The notes under the pieces: model-generated | What the model was told of the DNA's origin: nothing | The model's database searches: none | What the model saw: only the letters and a program-made list of their open reading frames with translations | In this document: one piece after another, positions 61,724 through 64,000 of the stretch | Position numbering within the stretch: position 1 is the first letter of the stretch | How the letters are laid out: each line of letters starts with the position of its first letter | Program-made: the position numbers and the translations under genes | Source: an uncultured Lacinutrix sp. | GTDB taxonomy: Bacteria; Bacteroidota; Bacteroidia; Flavobacteriales; Flavobacteriaceae | NCBI GenBank assembly: GCA_937129145.1 | Contig: CAKZMU010000023.1 | Location: 1 to 64,000 of the forward strand | Reading direction: 5' to 3' | Length of the DNA stretch: 64,000 bases

Positions 61724-63730
61724 ATGAGTAAGACCACAAATACCATAAGAAATATAAATTACGATAAAAAGAGCCTGCGTCGTAATACACTCGTTACATT
61801 ATATAAGAATATGCTGAAACCTCGCATGATAGAGGAGAAGATGCTTATTTTGCTGCGACAAGGAAAAATATCAAAGTGGTTTTCTGGTATTGGGCAGGAA
61901 GCTATTTCGGTTGGTGTCACCATGGCATTGAAAAAAGATGAATATATTTTGCCAATGCACCGAAACCTTGGTGTTTTTACAACTAGAGAGATTCCGTTAT
62001 ATCGTTTGTTTGCACAATGGCAGGGAAAAGCTAGTGGCTTTACAAAAGGTAGAGATAGGTCGTTTCATTTTGGAACGCAAGACTATAATATTGTGGGCAT
62101 GATATCGCATCTAGGACCACAATTAGGTGTGGCAGATGGTATTGCACTTGCCAACCTTTTAAAGAAAAACAATAAAGTAACAGCTGTGTTTTCTGGTGAA
62201 GGAGGCACAAGCGAAGGCGATTTTCATGAAGCTCTAAATGTAGCTTCTGTATGGAAACTTCCAGTAATTTTCTGTATTGAAAATAATGGCTATGGCTTAT
62301 CCACGCCAACCTCACAGCAATATAATTGTAAGAATATAGCAGATAGAGGTAAAGGCTACGGAATGGAGTCATTTATAATTGATGGCAACAACATTTTAGA
62401 TGTATATTCTAAAGTTTCTAAGCTTGCAGAAAGCATTAGAAAGCGCCCAAGACCAATTCTAATTGAATTTAAAACCTTTAGGATGCGTGGTCATGAAGAG
62501 GCGAGTGGTACCAAATATGTTCCAAAGGACTTAATGGATAAATGGGCTTTAAAAGACCCAATTGTAAATTACCAAGCATACCTTAAAGAAGAAGGACTTT
62601 TAAATGAGAAGGATGACCTAAAAATGAAGGAAGACATTATGAAAGAAATTCATGATGGCTTAGAAAAAGCATATGCTGAAGATACTATAACTCCTGATTT
62701 AACTACTGAGTTAAGTGATGTATATAAATCTTTTAAATATCAAGAAGTTAAGTCTAAAGGAAAAACAAAAGAAATTCGATTTGTTGATGCTATTTCTGAA
62801 GGCTTAAAACAGTCAATGCAAAAGCATAAAGACTTAGTAATAATGGGTCAGGATATTGCCGATTATGGAGGTGTTTTTAAAATTACGGATGGTTTCGTTA
62901 AGGCTTATGGTGACGAACGTGTTAGAAATACACCAATTTGCGAATCTGCTATTATTGAAGCTGGAATGGGATTGTCTATTGCAGGCATAAAAAGCGTTGT
63001 AGAAATGCAGTTTGCCGATTTTGTCACCTCTGGATTTAATCCTGTGGTTAATTATTTGGCAAAGTCGCATTATAGATGGAATCAAAATGCTGATGTGGTA
63101 TTGCGAATGCCTTGTGGAGCTGGTGTTGCAGCTGGTCCATTTCACTCACAAACCAACGAAGCTTGGTTTACCAAAACACCTGGATTAAAAGTGGTGTATC
63201 CAGCGTTTCCTTATGATGCTAAAGGATTATTGGCTACTGCTGTTAACGATCCAAATCCTGTATTGTTTTTTGAGCATAAAGCATTGTATAGAAGTATTCG
63301 ACAAGAGGTACCAATAGATTATTTTACCTTGCCTTTTGGTAAAGCATCGTTGCTAAGAGAAGGTGAGAATGTCACTATTATTAGCTATGGAGCTGCTGTA
63401 CATTGGGCTTTAGAGACGCTTGATAATAACAACGATATTAGTGCAGATTTAATTGATTTAAGAAGCCTACAACCCTTAGATACTGAAGCTATTTTAAATT
63501 CAGTTAAAAAGACTGGAAGAGCTATTATATTGCAGGAAGATTCACTATTTGGTGGTATTGCATCAGATATTTCTTCTATGATTATGGAACAATGTTTTGA
63601 ATATTTGGATGCACCTGTGAAACGTGTGGCGAGTATAGACACACCAATTCCGTTTATTAATCAATTGGAAGAACAGTATTTGCCAAAAAACAGATTTGAA
63701 TCTGAGCTTAAATCATTGCTTGCTTATTAA
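61724..63730 (+). CDS. 2-oxoacid dehydrogenase E1 alpha-beta fusion
   Basis: 668 aa. Residues about 20-335 are E1 alpha: PMHRNLGVF, SFHFGTQDYNIVGMISHLG, and the ThDP motif GEGGTSEGDFHEALNVAS..ENNGYG. Residues about 345-668 are E1 beta: VDAISEGLKQSMQKHKDLVIMGQDIADYGG, PICESAIIEAGMGLSIAG, MPCGAGVAAGPFHSQ. Separate subunits in most bacteria are one chain here, as is common in Bacteroidota. Likely substrates are branched-chain 2-oxoacids or pyruvate; E2 and E3 are not in view. Confidence 0.93.
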   Translation: MSKTTNTIRNINYDKKSLRRNTLVTLYKNMLKPRMIEEKMLILLRQGKISKWFSGIGQEAISVGVTMALKKDEYILPMHRNLGVFTTREIPLYRLFAQWQGKASGFTKGRDRSFHFGTQDYNIVGMISHLGPQLGVADGIALANLLKKNNKVTAVFSGEGGTSEGDFHEALNVASVWKLPVIFCIENNGYGLSTPTSQQYNCKNIADRGKGYGMESFIIDGNNILDVYSKVSKLAESIRKRPRPILIEFKTFRMRGHEEASGTKYVPKDLMDKWALKDPIVNYQAYLKEEGLLNEKDDLKMKEDIMKEIHDGLEKAYAEDTITPDLTTELSDVYKSFKYQEVKSKGKTKEIRFVDAISEGLKQSMQKHKDLVIMGQDIADYGGVFKITDGFVKAYGDERVRNTPICESAIIEAGMGLSIAGIKSVVEMQFADFVTSGFNPVVNYLAKSHYRWNQNADVVLRMPCGAGVAAGPFHSQTNEAWFTKTPGLKVVYPAFPYDAKGLLATAVNDPNPVLFFEHKALYRSIRQEVPIDYFTLPFGKASLLREGENVTIISYGAAVHWALETLDNNNDISADLIDLRSLQPLDTEAILNSVKKTGRAIILQEDSLFGGIASDISSMIMEQCFEYLDAPVKRVASIDTPIPFINQLEEQYLPKNRFESELKSLLAY

Positions 63731-63739
63731 CACTATCCT

Positions 63740-64000
63740 ATGGATTACATCGAAGCTTTTATAAACGCTATATCAGGTACATTAGACTGGACTTGGCGCT
63801 CTATAACCTTTGATGTTGCTTGGTATAACAACTATTTTTGGGGACTCATACTTATTTCATTGATAGTTTGGGGATTGGAGATACTGTTTCCTTGGCGAAA
63901 ACATCAATCTATTTTTAGAAAAGATTTTTGGCTGGACACTTTCTATATGTTCTTTAACTTTTTCATTTTCGCCATTGTTATTAGTGGGTTTTACAAGGTT
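63740..64000 (+). CDS. Sterol desaturase / fatty acid hydroxylase family protein (partial, 5' end)
   Basis: 87 codons from ATG 63740, cut by the window end. Two helices are seen (about 32-50, FWGLILISLIVWGLEILF, and 66-87) with the ILFPWRKHQ turn typical of this family's N-terminus. The His-box motifs would lie beyond the window. It starts 9 bases after the E1 gene. Confidence 0.7.
   Translation, partial: MDYIEAFINAISGTLDWTWRSITFDVAWYNNYFWGLILISLIVWGLEILFPWRKHQSIFRKDFWLDTFYMFFNFFIFAIVISGFYKV

Overview
The window is chromosomal DNA of a bacterium of the phylum Bacteroidota, most likely a marine member of the Flavobacteriaceae. The DNA is clearly AT-rich. Several gene starts carry the phylum's promoter form, TTG, then 17-23 bases, then TAnnTTTG (for example 34131-34159, 56464-56491 and 61675-61706). 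The gene content fits: bacillithiol synthase BshA, a GH3/beta-lactamase fusion, DUF4159, DUF1835, TPR-LuxR regulators, a fused E1 alpha/beta dehydrogenase and a MutS2 without an Smr domain.

Layout. 1-9043: tRNA-Arg(UCU) with its terminator, a CotH-like secreted protein, a bestrophin-like membrane protein, a HAD hydrolase, then a long minus-strand run of RNA-modification and membrane genes (THUMP-like methyltransferase, AI-2E family transporter, TrmH, small peptides, DUF4159, RsmE, a COX1-motif membrane protein, TsaD). 9233-15834: the giant envelope protein TamB, then pfkA-gapA (glycolysis). 15852-17287: two unrelated accessory genes, each bounded by inverted repeats, sitting like cassettes between gapA and a BadF/BadG-type kinase. 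18420-23834: RidA, LptD-like outer-membrane protein, amidase and MlaD-type protein. 23860-27988: an iron-sulfur electron-transfer pair with small neighbours. 28122-32175: GH3-beta-lactamase and BshA. 32192-34004: sigma factor with membrane partner, and a beta-barrel. 34188-41389: aroC, two membrane proteins, and a compact cluster of ATP-grasp ligase, sulfurtransferase, TerB-like protein, N-formylglutamate amidohydrolase and DUF1704 metallopeptidase. 41556-47969: DCC protein, TPR-LuxR regulator divergent from a cholesterol-dependent-cytolysin-like lipoprotein, and MutS2.

48283-56300 is a defence island: a type I restriction-modification operon (XRE regulator, HsdM, HsdS, HsdR) that also encodes an unusual RibD-like deaminase / HATPase / winged-helix fusion. 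An array of AAAGGACA palindromes lies before hsdR. The island is flanked by direct copies of a structured repeat whose stem covaries. One edge shares a 14/16-base motif with the cassette boundary at 16485, so the two accessory regions probably belong to the same family of mobile or cassette-like elements. No integrase, transposase or CRISPR array is visible.

56541-64000: uracil-DNA glycosylase, a small antisense-overlapping membrane protein, a conserved minus-strand operon (2OG-Fe oxygenase, SUI1/eIF1 factor, DUF1835 protein, nucleoside phosphorylase, a cytoplasmic substrate-binding-like protein), the E1 alpha/beta fusion and the start of a sterol-desaturase-family gene. The strongest leads for new biology are the deaminase fusion in the RM operon, the cassette-like boundary repeats, the ATP-grasp/DUF1704 peptide-modification cluster and the cytolysin with a replaced C-terminal domain.
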